NCBI GenBank assembly: GCA_027625915.1 | Contig: JANTQA010000008.1 | Coordinates: 9,983,001-10,047,000 of the forward strand | Direction: 5' to 3' | Source of the DNA: Anaeramoeba flamelloides | Taxonomy: Eukaryota; Metamonada; Anaeramoebidae | Length of the DNA: 64,000 nucleotides | Part shown: piece by piece, positions 37,864 through 50,368 of the stretch | Position numbering within the stretch: position 1 is the first letter of the stretch | How the letters are laid out: each line of letters starts with the position of its first letter | Notes under the pieces: generated by a model | Databases searched by the model: none | Seen by the model: the letters and a program-made list of their open reading frames with translations, nothing else | What the model was told of the DNA's origin: nothing | Position numbers and translations under genes: made by a program

Positions 37864-40482
37864 CTTTTTTTTTTTAAAAAGATCATGTGGAAAAAAAAAG
37901 AGATTTTCGAAAAGACCAATAATCACTAAGAAAATTGGGGCTATGTAGTGTCTTTGAAAATGGATTTAATTATTCATAAAAAATATTGTTGTTCAACTTT
38001 TTTTCAGTGAAAGTTCAGTAATAAAAAAATGGGTGATGCTCATTTCAAAAGTTGTGAAACATTTTTTTTTATTTTTTGGTTTTATTTTTTTTAATTTTTA
38101 ATATATCAGGCTTTTATAGATTTAAAATGACTTAAAAGTGAATTACAAATCATATTGAGTTATTAATTGTTCTTGAATACTAAAGGATAAATTTTTTTTT
38201 TCAATTTATTATTTCAGGTGAGTCACAATTTTTGAAAAAGAGTTTAGTTCGAAAAAAATTGATTAAAATTTTTCAAATTAATTTAAACATTATCTCAATT
38301 CTAGATTATTCATTTACTTTAAAGGGGATGACATCAAAATATTTGAGTAAAAGTCTATTTCTACACATTATTAAGGTTTGATAATATGGTGTTGTTCTTA
38401 GATTTTTTTGATTTTCTTGAGTTTTTTTCTTCAAATTTGTCCCAACTATAAATTAAACATCAAATTAGAAAAATACCCTTATGATAATTTAAATAGAAAA
38501 TGTGTTTAAATTATTTGTATCATTTCACTATTATATCGTTTGATTATTCAGTTTTAAATTTCTTTTAAAATACACTTCAAGTGGAGTTTCCTGGATTGTA
38601 AGAAATAATGGGATCGAATTGTTTCCAATTTTTATAAGTTTTGTTTGTATTTGTGAATTAATTGTATTCATTTGGAATTTAAAAATTTTGTTGCTTTTTA
38701 AAGAAAGTAACTTTTTAAAACAAGAAAATTTAATAAATATCCATCTTCAAGTATTTCTTTTCGAAGAATAATACTCTTTGTTTCAAAATAAAAGAAAAAA
38801 ATTTTTCAATCAGCTTTCCTCAAAAATATTTAAAAGATCAAAGACTTAATTCATTTCTTTAATATTTTAAAGCAGGTCTATATTATTATTTCTTTTTTAG
38901 AATTAGAGACTTTGATATTTTATTTTAATTCTTACAATTATGTTTTTTTTTGGAAAGTTAAATGAAAAGTTTGTTTCTTTTATTTGTCAATCCATATTAA
39001 ATCAATATTTTTTAAAACTGAAAAATTCAAAACAAATTTGGTTCTTTATTTCACCTCATTTACGAAATCCATTGACCTGGTGAAAAGTGGTGCTATTGAA
39101 AATACGGGTATTTGAATGATAAATGGGGAAAAAAATTTCACTTCACCTTCACTTTTTTTACAAATAATTTGAAAAGAAATAGGTTTTAATTTTAAAAAAG
39201 TATGAAAAAAAATATTTTCAAAAGGATCTTTAAAACAGTAAACAAATTTTTAAAAGACATATTTTTACATCTTTCTGGAAAGAGTTATTTTTTCACACTT
39301 TTTTAAAATGGATTTATATTGAAATAGTTGGTCTCTTTTTTCTTCAATAGGTAATTTTTAATTTTTTTATTGGAATGTTTTGAGTGAATTTGAAAATTTT
39401 AAATTAAAATAATATTGAAGAATTGAAAAAGAGATAATGAAATGAAGATTTTTCCCTTTTTAATTTTCAATAATAGCAAACAAAATTCCAAGATTTATGG
39501 TTTAAATGGTTGATCCAAAAAAAAAGAAAAAAAGTGTTGTGAATCTGTTAAATATATTTTCGTTAATTGTTCTTTTAATTGTATTGTTCGTTTGGGTTTT
39601 TCCATTTTGTTTTCCCAAAAGATTAATATTTTTGGGATAGTTGTTTAAAAAAAAAAAAAAAAATAGATATTCACAACAAATTCAAATCAGTGGAAAACCT
39701 AAAAATGTTTCATTGTGATCAGGAAATAAAGCTTTTTGATTCCAAGCTTTTTTAAAGGTTCTGTCTTTTTGAACAACACAACAATTGTTATTTTTTTCTT
39801 TGTGATTTTTTTTTTTTCACAAATTAAATCTTTGTAGGCCAGGTTATTTGAAAAGAGAACTTAATTTGAAAAATTGGATCATCTTTTTTCCCTTTTATTC
39901 CTTTGGATTATATAAATTCGGTTATTTTTGAGCAAAAAAAAGAGACTAGTTTGCCATTTAATCGATTTTTCAGAATGGTTTGGTGAAATATAAATTCGGT
40001 TATTTTTGAAAATATTGTTTTACCAAATATAGCAATAGTTTGATTTTTTTTTTTGAAACGAAAAGAAGAAATCGTTTTTTGTTTGGAATCAATAAAAAAA
40101 AAAACAAAAAAAAATTTGTTTTTTAAAAAAGAGAAAAAAAGAGAAACCAACAAACCATTTTATAACTTGCTTCAAGTGACTGGATTAAAAGTTCCATAAG
40201 AATTACAAAAGATTGCTCAAGTTTTTCAAATTGAGGATCTTGAGGAGAATAATTTTTTTCTGTTAATGATCCCAAGATCTTGCCAAGAATGAGAAGAACA
40301 GACTCCAGTCGAGTCTTTGAAAATGTGACAATGGTCTCTCGTTCATGTGGGATTGTTTGTTCTAAAAACTCTGATGCTACGAAGACAACACAAGTAGAAC
40401 AATAGGTTGAATCTGTAAACAGTGGCAAAAAGTTTTTAACCCTTTGGCACATAACTTTTAACATTTGCCCATGTGTTTGCAT
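25683..40482 (-). CDS. NF1: Neurofibromin (NF1) RasGAP
   Basis: Turns off Ras by stimulating GTP hydrolysis. Four exons: 40482-40156, 36438-36051, 34245-32999, 31857-25683; introns 3717, 1805 and 1141 nt, all GT-AG with matching phases. About 2710 codons against 2818 in man, collinear from end to end. N-terminal HEAT-like half (WNWIDYHPEQFTEFY; LRKRNKFLIG), then the RasGAP domain with arginine finger STLFRRNSFASK (near 29890) and FLRFICPAIISP (near 29540), Sec14/CRAL-TRIO plus PH-like module (YVVNRKIV, IIILDLTNF), then the conserved IRPSDVPGSLLNIALLNLG and a C-terminal HEAT part. Asn/Glu/Lys repeats interrupt it at 27600-27750. In the last exon homology crosses about eight single-base frame slips, at about 31740, 31479-31485, 31380-31387, 31252-31257, 31141-31148, 31081-31086, 28099-28117 and 26920, nearly all homopolymers. 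Correcting them gives exactly 2057 codons with the stop. I take them as assembly errors and the gene as functional. Confidence 0.93.
27604..27735 (-). repeat. 6-bp coding repeat (GAGAAT/AAGAAT/GGGAAT)n in NF1
   Basis: Encodes an Asn-Glu / Asn-Lys / Asn-Gly run of about 40 residues within the C-terminal HEAT region, absent from animal NF1. Typical low-complexity insert of AT-rich protists. Confidence 0.85.
34388..34436 (+). repeat. T29 run followed by G7TG6 in NF1 intron 2
   Basis: A T run changes abruptly to G-rich sequence. Lies about 150 bp upstream of the exon 3 acceptor on the gene strand, where it reads as C-rich then A-rich. Confidence 0.85.
35515..35660. repeat. Dispersed repeat G, copy 2, in NF1 intron 2
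   Basis: Preceded by CCTACCCTAACATACC repeated twice and a G6 run, then aligns loosely with 17727-17885. Confidence 0.4.
36452..40155 (-). other. NF1 intron 1 (3.7 kb), no feature except homopolymers
   Basis: Includes the 73-T run at 37791-37863 and A-runs at 37260-37280. I see no nested gene or clear inverted-repeat element in it. Confidence 0.55.
37791..37863 (+). repeat. T73 homopolymer
   Basis: Seventy-three T in a row, then C and eleven more T. The longest homopolymer in the window; its exact length is unlikely to be reliable. Confidence 0.9.
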
Positions 40483-43400
40483 TTTTGTTTTTCCTTTAAT
40501 AAAAGGTGAAACTTAAATAAAAATGGTGAACAAAGCGTAAAAAAAAAAAAGTTAAAAAAGAAAAATTTATGAGAAAATAAAATAAAGTAATTTTACCTTT
40601 CTTCAATCAATAATAAATATTTTCTTCAAGTTATTTTTGATTTGTCTGAGAATTGGTTATTACTTGAACCACATTTCAACCCTGGCTTAGTCTGATGTTT
40701 CTGAAATTGGATAATAATTTTTTGTGTTTTATGAAAAAATCTCAAGAAAATTGAGAAAAATTGAAATTCTTTATTTTTCAGGCTTGAAGTAATCATTATT
40801 CACACCTAACTTTTTAAAAGTGTATTATTACTGTCAACAGTATAATAAAAAAACTCTACTTGTTTTTTAATCTCCAAGTTGTTCAAAATTTCACTAATCT
40901 TTATTTAAGGTTGACAATCCACGAAATCAGAAAAAAGATGATCTTTTATTATGATTCGTGACTTGTTAATTTGATTCTTAGTTAATCGATCTTGGGCTTG
41001 GTATGGGTTTTAAAAAAGTAAAAAGGCAATAATTTCAATTGTTTTTTTTTTCTGAAATCTTGATTTATGAGTATAAGAACCAATAGCTGGAGTGGTTGGT
41101 TATAAAAAAAAGGTGATTTGTGGGTTTTAAATTGTAATTTTTTATTAAATTCTGTTTTTATTTATGGCCATTAAATTAATTTTTTTTTTTTTCATTATGT
41201 TAATTAGACTACAAGGTAAAGAAATATTTTAATCAACAACCCAAAAAACACATTTTTTTATTTACTTAACTTCCAATATATTAGCATTACACACTTCAAT
41301 TCAGATTTCTGAAAAAAAAAAAAATAAATTGTCAAAAATTTCCATTTTGAAATACTATTAAAAAATTATACCAATCACAAGATTGATTAACTAAGAATCA
41401 AATTAACAAGTCACAAATCATAATAATAAATAACCTTTTTTCGAATTTCAGGAATTATTAACCTTAAGGAAGTAATATCCTTTTACAAATAAAATGAAAG
41501 TTTGTCAAGATCTTTGAAAAAAAATTTTTTTTTTTAATTTAGGTTTAGTTTATGAAAATGCAAAATTAATATAATTTAAGCAATTTATTAATTTGAGTCT
41601 ATTTTTTGAAATCAAAAATTTGTATGTTTTGGAGATAAAACCAAAATAAGTAACCTGTTATTTTTATTAAAAAATAGTTGAATTCTTGAAAATAGTGGAA
41701 CAGATTATTATTTTTAAGGTAAAAAATCTTGACTTTATAAGAAAATTTAATATTGGTATATTAATTTTAATTATTAATATTTCAAGTTAAATCCCAGCCA
41801 AGAAAAAAAATTGAGGTATAGGTAATTAAATAAATGAAAATTTGAGAGAAAATTTAAATTTTCTATCTATGAAATAAAGTTCTATTAAGTAACAACAATG
41901 ATATTCTTGAAAGTTTTAAAAGGGTCATTTTATTGTTTTCAAAAAATGAAAACAAAAATACTGGAAAAAAATTTTCTTTTATGAAAATTGTTTAATTAAT
42001 TCTTTAAACTTTCTTATAATAATAATTATAACAATTTAAATCATTTTTGGTCGAAAAAAATTGATTTTGAATTTTGAGGATGTAATTAACTAATACCCAA
42101 ATATCCCCCCCCCCCAGAAAATTTAATTGCGAAAAATCGAATTTCATCAGATAACAAAATCACAATTTCGAAGTGAAATTTGTGAATGGCTTTAAAATTT
42201 TAACATTTTTAACTATATTTCTTAAAAACATCAATTATTTTTTAATATGTGTATAAACTATTTTTTTGATTAACCAGAAAAATTATCCCCTCATTGTAAA
42301 AAAAATCTTTATATTAATATTCATACAATAAAGACTTGATATTGTATAATAATGATGTAAATGGTAATAAACAAGTAGAAATATTTATGATGTGAGGAAT
42401 AAAATGATTTTAAATAATTTACCTTTTCAGAAAAAATGGGAAAAAAAAAATTGATCTTCTTGAAAAAAGTTTCTTTACTGGGTATCTTAGTCGATCAGAA
42501 TATATAGAAACTTGGCATCTACAAAATTTGTAAGTTGAAAATATCATCAATAAAATTTTCTAAAATTTTTTCCAGTTTATTTCAATTACTTATCACTCAA
42601 TGATATTGAGTAAAGATTTTTTGGTTATTTTTGTTAAATTTTTTACTAATTTTGAATTCCTAAAAAAAAAAGGGGGAGACTTTTGTAGTAAATTCATGCC
42701 CATATCAGAAAATAAAAATTTAAAAAGTGTTATCAGATTATCATCACCATTCATTTAGATCTAATAAAGGTATTTTGTTTATGGGTATAAAAGATATTAC
42801 TACCCTATAGTACAAATAATTATAAAAAATATTTAAAAATATATAAGAATTAATAAATTATTGAATTATTTCCAAGGAAAATTGTAAAAAAACAATTTTT
42901 TAATTAATTTTGTTAATTCTAATGATAAAAAATAAAAAAAATACTTTTATAGAGTTTAATGGTCAATATTTAGAACTTTTCAGTTGTAAATATTTTTTAT
43001 TATTTTTTTAATTTCAAAAATTACTCAATAACCATCATCAAAATACCCAAAAAATAAATCCAATTATTTTCCTTTCAAAGAATATTGTTGGAATCTCAAT
43101 ATTTTCCCAAATTTCAGAATTAATTTGTCAATATAATTTATTTGATAATTATTAATTTTCAAAAATAATTGAATTTTTATGAAACTAATCTACCTTTCTG
43201 AAATCAATTCCATAAATTTCTCTTAAAACGTTGAATTCTGAATATCAATTACCCAGACTTTAAATCTGTCATATAATATTTTTTTTTTTCAAAAATACTT
43301 CAGTTTTTTTGTATATATTTTTAGATCATTTTTAATATATAAAATAAAAAAATTTTTAAAAATTTTATTAAAATCAAATTTTTTGATATTTATTAAACCA

Positions 43401-44139
43401 TAGAGTATGAAAATGATTTTAATTTAATGTGAAAAACTTTATTATTATACTTTTTAAGGGATGTTCTTAATTATTTTTTTAGTAAGTTGAATAAGAGTTT
43501 GGATCTAACTCCAGAAGTCAACTATTTAGTTTTTTTCTAAATTTTAAATCATATCTGAAAACTGTTCTGTTAATTTGATTGTGGTCTTATTTGATTTTTC
43601 TCTATTCATAGTTACCCCCTTTTAAACTATTTTTAATTTTTTTTTTAAAAAGTTAATATAAAATTCCACTTTATGAAACGGGGATAAGAATGAAAGACGA
43701 ATAATTTAACCTTTCATAAAGTAGATAAGAAAAATCAAACGAACATTCTATTAGGGAATTTTATTTTATGTTTGAATACAAAATTTCAAAAATTCTTTTT
43801 CTAGAAGTCACTTTTAATCGTAAAAATCAACTACAGACAGAATAAAAGTAAAAAAAATTATTTTATAAACTTCTTGGAAAATATTAAAAATGAAAATTTT
43901 GACTTTTGGAAGATACTTATTTAAAGATAAAAAAAAAAAAGTAAAAAAACTTGATTTTTAATAGTTATTTTTTTTTAAACAAGATTAATAAAAATTCAAA
44001 TTAAATTAGCAATATATTTTCCAATATAAAGATCTAATTACAAAAATGATAAAACAGATTAATAAAAATGAAATTTATGTAAATAATCATTTCTTGATAA
44101 TAATTGAAAAAAGTTTTCTTTTTAAATAATTATTAAATG
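40483..44139. other. Gene-free region upstream of NF1
   Basis: AT-rich sequence with a C11 run at 42105-42115 and a weak relative of repeat A at 42720-43140. The NF1 promoter should lie at its left end. No other gene seen. Confidence 0.55.
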
Positions 44140-45470
44140 TTTTTTTTTATCATGATTGACAAGGGATTAATGTCACCATATATTTAACTGTAATCAAAGT
44201 ATTTTGTAATTATGTGTAAATGATATTAGTTTCCCATGGATCAATGTTTCAAATATCTCTAAAAAATCTATTTTAAATCGTATTTCACAATAAATTATCA
44301 TATTTTTTACTAATGATCACTATTAAAAATTTTCTTTATTTTGAAAAATTTTTTTTTAATTCCTTTTCCAAATATAAAAAGCGAAACCCAAATAATAGTA
44401 TTCCAGTATTTAATAATTCAGCTTTCACAACTCCCAAATGTAACTATTTAATTTTTATTTAATTACACTCTTTATATAATAAATATTAACATAAAAACCC
44501 CAAAGAATGATTAGTTTAATTTACTTTTAATTTAGATTATTTAGAGCATTAATAGATTTTGAATATTTCTGAAATAATTTTCAAAAAAATTTATAGGTTA
44601 ATCAATCACATTCCAAAAATTTAGATATAGACAAAGTCGAAAATTTGCAATAAAAAAACCCAATTAATTTATTATATTAATCCAAACGTATAATAAAACC
44701 ACATTTAAAGTTACCCAGTATTAATGTTTTTATAAGTAATCATTTTTATTCAAATAAAAGATTATAATATAAAAAGAAGAAAAAATTGGTGTGTTCAAAC
44801 ATGATGAAACGACACGAAAAAAAAAGTTATTGGTAAATTTGTTGAAATCTCACCTACAATTGTTGATTGATCAAATGAAAAGATAACATCTACTAATTGT
44901 ATGTGATTTTTCAATTTAACCAACCTAACACTAAATTTCTATCGAACATTGAAAAAAAATTCCAGATCTAACGAAACAGATTACATAAGTGAAAAAAAGG
45001 AAATGAAAACTAAACCAAAAAAGATAAAAAATGAATTAGTTTGTAAAATCAAAAAAAATTTACAAATTGAATTTAAAATATGGGATTGTTATTTTTTTCC
45101 ACTGCTTAAACTGTGTTTAAATTTTTGGAATTTAGTTTATTTTGTTTATTCAAAAATTGAATTTTTTATTTATTAATCTACATTTGGTAACAAATTTTGC
45201 AAAGATATCTTGCTGGTTTTTAGTCCATATATTGATTATTTAACCTTTAAATTTGTGATGAAATGTAGATTTTTTTCTGAAATGGTTTGGTTTTTTTTTT
45301 TTAACAATACAAATGATTATTTTTAATTGATGAGATCAACTAAGATTACTACTTTGACTAATCGATTTTTTAGAGACATTCGAGCCAAGTAGCACTAATT
45401 TGGTTAGGCCCTATAACAATATACTTTGATCGTAGGCTTATTATTGGTAGACAGTAATCCCTAAGTTGAT
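44140..45470. repeat. Dispersed repeat A, copy 2
   Basis: Aligns with 20755-22290. Lacks element C2 but carries about 550 bp of its own (44610-45165), whose plus strand reads as a broken Lys/Glu-rich frame (residues such as KVIGKFVEISPTIVD) that I do not recognise. Confidence 0.6.
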
Positions 45471-45839
45471 AAAGTGATTAGATGTGATGTTTTTATTAGA
45501 AATTTTTAATTTTTACAATCCGAAACTATTAATGGTTTTTTTTTTTTTTTTCATCAAAAAAAAAACAATAATCTTATTTCATAAAATTAATAAAATAAAA
45601 ATATATATTTAATCAAAACATTGAATATTTTTATTTTGAATTCGCCACTAAAAAAATATACTATTATACTAAAAAATTGAAAACCATTTCTCATATTATT
45701 AATTTTAATTACTGATCTAAGTTATGAACCCAGCAATATATCATGAATTTACCTGGTTGGGAAGGTGTGTCTAATCATGAAAAAATGATATTCCTAATTT
45801 AGGAATCTTTTGGTTATAAAATTCAAATATATAAAAAAA

Positions 45840-46170
45840 TAATTCAAAGGATCTCTAACAGAAAAATTCAAATTCAAAAAAAATATTCCAGGGTATCTCA
45901 ATTAAAAAAATCCATTTAAAAAAAAACTCAAGATTTCTCAATCAATTCCAATAAGAAAAAAATACGTATTAAAGATAAATACAACTCAAGATCTCAATAA
46001 TTAAAAATGAAGAGGATTCTCGTTTGGCAAAAAATTAAAATTACAAAAAATATTCAAAAGAATCTCAATTGCAAAAATTCAAGTCAAAAAGAAAATTGCA
46101 GGATATCTAAATGAGAAAAAAAATAAATAACAAAAAAAAAAGTTTAAACAGTAGATCTATTTAAGGCAAA
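45840..46170. repeat. Degenerate tandem repeat, about 40-bp steps
   Basis: The word GG(A/T)ATCTCAAT or AGATCTCAAT recurs about eight times (near 45848, 45892, 45930, 45989, 46013, 46052, 46092, 46152), each followed by an A-rich stretch with ATTCAAA. Confidence 0.5.
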
Positions 46171-46429
46171 ATTCAAAGAATAAAAAAAAAAGTTTAAAAA
46201 GCATTATCTATTCCAAAAAAATACCAATTTATACAATTTTAATCTCATCATATTTTAAATTTCCAAATATTCCAATTTCTCCAATTTAAAACAAAATCTT
46301 TTCTGTTAGAACAAAATTAACCAATTTGGTTTAATATAATTTATCATTGTATTGAAAATTCCCATTATTGAGAAAAGTATAATATTGTTTTATTCTTTCT
46401 GGGTAAAAAAAAAACATTTAATTATACAA

Positions 46430-46720
46430 TCTATGAAAAAAATAAATCTATTATATTTCAAAAAGTACCGGGGAATAACACTTCAAAACTGACACAGCTT
46501 TGTTCAAAAGTATAACTCTAAACAATTAGAAATTGATTTAAAGTTCTTTGGTGTTTTTTTACAAAAAATTTCAATCGTTTTTATTATTGATTTTTAGCTA
46601 TCGATAATTTATACACTAAAAGTCTAGTTATTTTTAATTCGTATTAGGCACTTATAAGAATCGCTAAAATATTTTTTTTTCTATTTCAGATTAATTATTT
46701 TGAGCTATAATTACTCAACC
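46430..46720 (-). pseudogene. Second, shorter copy of an unidentified decayed coding region
   Basis: Aligns with 59625-59880 (for example AAAAAGTACCGGGGAATAAC against AAAAAGTGCCAAAGAATGTA). Only the 3' part is present and it is broken. Lies just upstream of the serine hydrolase gene on the other strand. Confidence 0.45.
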
Positions 46721-47070
46721 CTTAATTTATAATTTTAATTTTCTTTTTATTGTTTATAAATTTTTTTTATTCTTTGAAAAGAAGACTAAGAATAGAATCA
46801 AATCTTTGAACAAAATACCACACTAATCAAAAATCGGTCAAAGTTGTAGTTCAACGAATTTAATAAACGTTTGGTTTAACAGAGAAAAAACTAATAATTT
46901 TGAATTTCTATTTTATCTTGAAGAAAGGAATACTGTTAAAAGAAGCATACAAAGTCAGAAAAGTGAATAAGGTCTCTATAAAATCTCATAAAAACTTCAG
47001 AGGGTTTCTAGTAAATCATATTTATTCTCAAATACAATTTTGTTGAATTAATTTTTTCGTTTTTCAACCA

Positions 47071-47658
47071 ATGACAGATATTTTATTATTTCATGGCTTT
47101 AATATTAATGGATCTGGAATTTGGTATCCATGGTTAAAGGAGCAACTTGAGTTAAACGGTGATTTTGTTGTACGTATACCTGATTTACCCAACGCAGAGG
47201 ATCCCATTCTTGTTGAGTGGCTTGAATCTTTAAACGAAGAGATGTTTGGTACAGACTCAACTCGCCCACTGATCATAATAGGGCACTCTCTTGGCGGTTA
47301 TTTTGTACAAAGGGTTCTTGAGTCTGTTGTCCACGATACTCGTAATTTTTGGAAAGGGCGTCTTGTTGCTGTATATCTTGTAGCAGCAACAGGGTTCCCT
47401 ATTAAAAGAGTTCAAAACTTTTACAACCCCAAGCTCGATTGGGACAAAATCAATGCAAACACAGAAAATGTACAATTTCATATCGTTTGGGACGAAGAGG
47501 ACTATCTTGTTTCAAAAGAGCACGGGCTATTTATTCACAAACACTGCAAAAATTCAAAATTGCATTTTTTAAACAATGGCAATAACCATTTTCTTGAAAA
47601 CACAAACCAGGATTTGTTACAAATAATTTTGCAAAATCACACAAAACAAGAAAAATAA
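47071..47658 (+). CDS. RBBP9/YdeN-type serine hydrolase
   Basis: Small alpha/beta hydrolase of the RBBP9/YdeN family (PF06821), soluble, substrate unknown. The 195-residue length fits the family. The N-terminus MTDILLFHGFNINGSGIWYPW has the oxyanion HGF motif. The nucleophile is S73 in GHSLGG, the acid D144 in WDEEDYLVSKEHG (D141 is the alternative), the base H173 in NNGNNHFLE, so the triad is complete. No signal peptide, no membrane segment, no intron. The intronless form, the somewhat GC-richer codons than the flanks and the family's wide bacterial spread make transfer from bacteria possible, but I cannot test that here. Start ATG 47071 is the first in frame before the conserved beta strand. 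Confidence 0.9.
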   Translation: MTDILLFHGFNINGSGIWYPWLKEQLELNGDFVVRIPDLPNAEDPILVEWLESLNEEMFGTDSTRPLIIIGHSLGGYFVQRVLESVVHDTRNFWKGRLVAVYLVAATGFPIKRVQNFYNPKLDWDKINANTENVQFHIVWDEEDYLVSKEHGLFIHKHCKNSKLHFLNNGNNHFLENTNQDLLQIILQNHTKQEK

Positions 47659-49680
47659 AGATTGAAAGTGTTTTCAAGTCAAAACTATTTGTTTTTTTTT
47701 TAATTTACCGAATAATGATTATTTTAAGGCCGAAGTTTTCAGGTGAAATTGTTGATAAAAACACTCTTGAAGAGTTCCAGAATCTCAGTTTGATTTGTCC
47801 ACTGAGAATTTCTATTCCAAAAAAATGAGAAATTTTCAGAATTCTAACAATTCTTGGAACAATTTTCACCTTTCTTAGATCCTGTCAAAATTTAGATTTA
47901 ATATGTAATAATTTCCTTTTCAAATCTATAAACCCAAAGAAACACTAAAGTTGTTCTAACTATTTTTAAAGTTGCTTTTACAAGTTTGAAATGTTTTAAA
48001 AATTGAAAATTGTACTTGATTATTCCGAAAAAGTATTTATTTTTTAATATTTTCAAATCAAAGATCTTTTCGATAATTTTTTTTTTTTTTGTTGGGTGTT
48101 GGACTCTAAAACTCATAATTATTTTATCAATTTCTTCAGAATGAAAATTCTTTTTGAGAAGTAAATGTAAAATAACACAACAACCAAACAGCCTCCTTGG
48201 TGAAAATGTAGTCCTTAAGGAACAGAAATTAGTCAATCAAAAAAGCTATTTTTGATTGAAAGAGAAAAAAAAAGAAAAGAAAATTGGCTTTAAACTCAAT
48301 ACCATAGTAACCTCTAAAAAAAGATAACTTTCATTTTTAATATTTCTCGATTGTTATCAAAATAACTGAACAGAATTGATTAATTTGTGGTTCAAATTAA
48401 AATATCTGTTTATTTTTTCAAGAAGAACTACATATTAAAAGATCAAAGAAACTGATAATAAATCATTAGTAAATATGATAATGTTTTGATAAAGTTCTAT
48501 TATTTAAAAAAGTTATTATAAAAAGTCATAATCAACTTGGAAAATATATCTCGAAAAATAAAGTAAATTTTAATTTACAATTTTTCAATCAAAAAAACAA
48601 AAATTTTTCATAATAATGGAGTTAATTATAAACAAATATACACTTTTTCGGTCAAAGGTGAACAATTTATTCTAGAAATAGAACATATTCTCTAAGTTTA
48701 ATATAGTATTCTTCTCAAAATAAATTTTCAATTTGTTGATCGATGATTTTTTCAAATTTAGTAAAAGTTCATTTTGATTTTTGTGTATTCTTATTTAGTT
48801 ACTTTTTTTTTAAATTTGTTTTTTTCTTTTTCTTTTTTTTTTTTTTAAAGTCAAATTTAAAAAAAAAATGTTTGAAACTTCAAATTAACTTTTAGATTTT
48901 GATGTTTTATGATTTCTTAGAAAATGAATATATTTACTATTAAAAAATATTATTGTAAAAAATTTTGATTTCCTAAAGATATTGACTCAAGTTATTTTGC
49001 TTGAGAAGTTCAATTGAAAGTGGCCCAAAAATTATTTTAACATTTTATTATTTTTAAAAAATATATAGTTTGTTGAGGAATTTCTTTTATGAATATCAAC
49101 TTTCATCTTAATTTTATAATTTCTGTTATTTCACAACAATTGAAAGTTGGTTGATTCTTAAAAATTGTAAAATTTTCATTTTTTTTGTTCCATTTGAGTG
49201 AAATAGTGTTTAGTTTAGAAAAAGATGTTGGTAAAAAAAAAAAACCATAATAATATAATGGTATCTTTAATTAAGACATAATAAACTACAATCATGTACC
49301 ATTATTTAATATGGTTTAAAAGTTGATCATTAGTTTTTCTGGACTTGGAGATATTTAAATATTTTCTGTTCTTTTTTTTTTTTCTTTCATTTAAAAAATA
49401 TTTAAAAAGTTATGACTTTATAATGAATAAATTAGAAAAAAAAAACTTGTTTTTCTAATTTTCAAGAAAAATACAAAGATTACTTCTTATTTATTATTTG
49501 GTTTTTAATTATATTAACATAAAAAAAAAACTGAATTTTGAATAAATATAAAAAAAATGAATAAATAAAGTGAATCATAATTTTTGAAATGAGTATCATG
49601 GATTTTTTATTTCTGAACTATCAATGGGAAAAAGAAACAAGAAATTTTATGCTAATAAATATATACATATGATGTATTAA
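47659..49680. other. Gene-free region after the hydrolase
   Basis: Includes a 112-codon minus-strand frame (47898-48236) with no family signature, which I leave uncalled. Otherwise AT-rich sequence without a clear repeat. Confidence 0.5.
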
Positions 49681-50259
49681 CAAAAAAGTGGGGTATTTTT
49701 TTTACATTTCATAAAAAATCATCTTTTTTCGTGGAGTTGCTCGTTAATTGGTAACATTACAAAAAAAGTTTAATATTAATACTGTATAAATAAATACATA
49801 GGTATTTATTTCAAAATGTGTTTGATAAAAAATTTCCAAAAAATGAAAAAAAAAAAACAAATAAATAATTTGTTTGAAAAAAATGTATGATCAATTTCAA
49901 TAATAATAAAAAAAAAATATATATGGAAAGGATAAAAATACTTTTTCGAATAATAAAGCAAGGTGAAATTTTTTTCATTTGATTGGAAATTTTACCATGA
50001 TAAAAGAAGTTATTAAAATACTTTTTTTGATCAAAAAGAAAATAATCAATAGTAATTTTCATCTGAAAAGATATTAAGTAAAAACAAGATGATAAAATTT
50101 TAATATATTTTATTTCATGTGATAACATACTATCAAACAAATTAAACGATTATCGATAATTAATAAATGGTTATTTTCAATTATTTTATTAATTTAAATA
50201 TTTTTATAATGATTGTGTTTAATAAAGATATTTTAAAATAAATTTTCTCCACTTTTTTG
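49681..50259. mobile_element. Inverted-repeat element family D, copy 3
   Basis: Left end CAAAAAAGTGGGGTATTTTT and right end inverse of CAAAAAAGTGGAGAAAATTT. About 580 bp, the same size as copy 1 (3270-3868), to which it aligns in inverse orientation. Confidence 0.6.
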
Positions 50260-50368
50260 TAAATAGCGTATAGATAAATACAAAAAGAAATTAAATAATC
50301 TTAATAGACTTTTTATATTTTTTTTTTTTTTTTGGTTTCAAATATATATATATATATAAATATAAATA

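Noticed and set aside
37713-37919. Minus-strand frame with a long poly-lysine run
   Set aside because: It is only the T73 homopolymer read as AAA codons inside NF1 intron 1.
44949-45176. 75-codon plus-strand frame as a small gene
   Set aside because: It lies inside dispersed repeat A copy 2, has no start context and its upstream extension is broken.
47898-48236. 112-codon minus-strand open frame
   Set aside because: No recognisable domain and no partner exon; open frames of this size occur by chance next to such runs.
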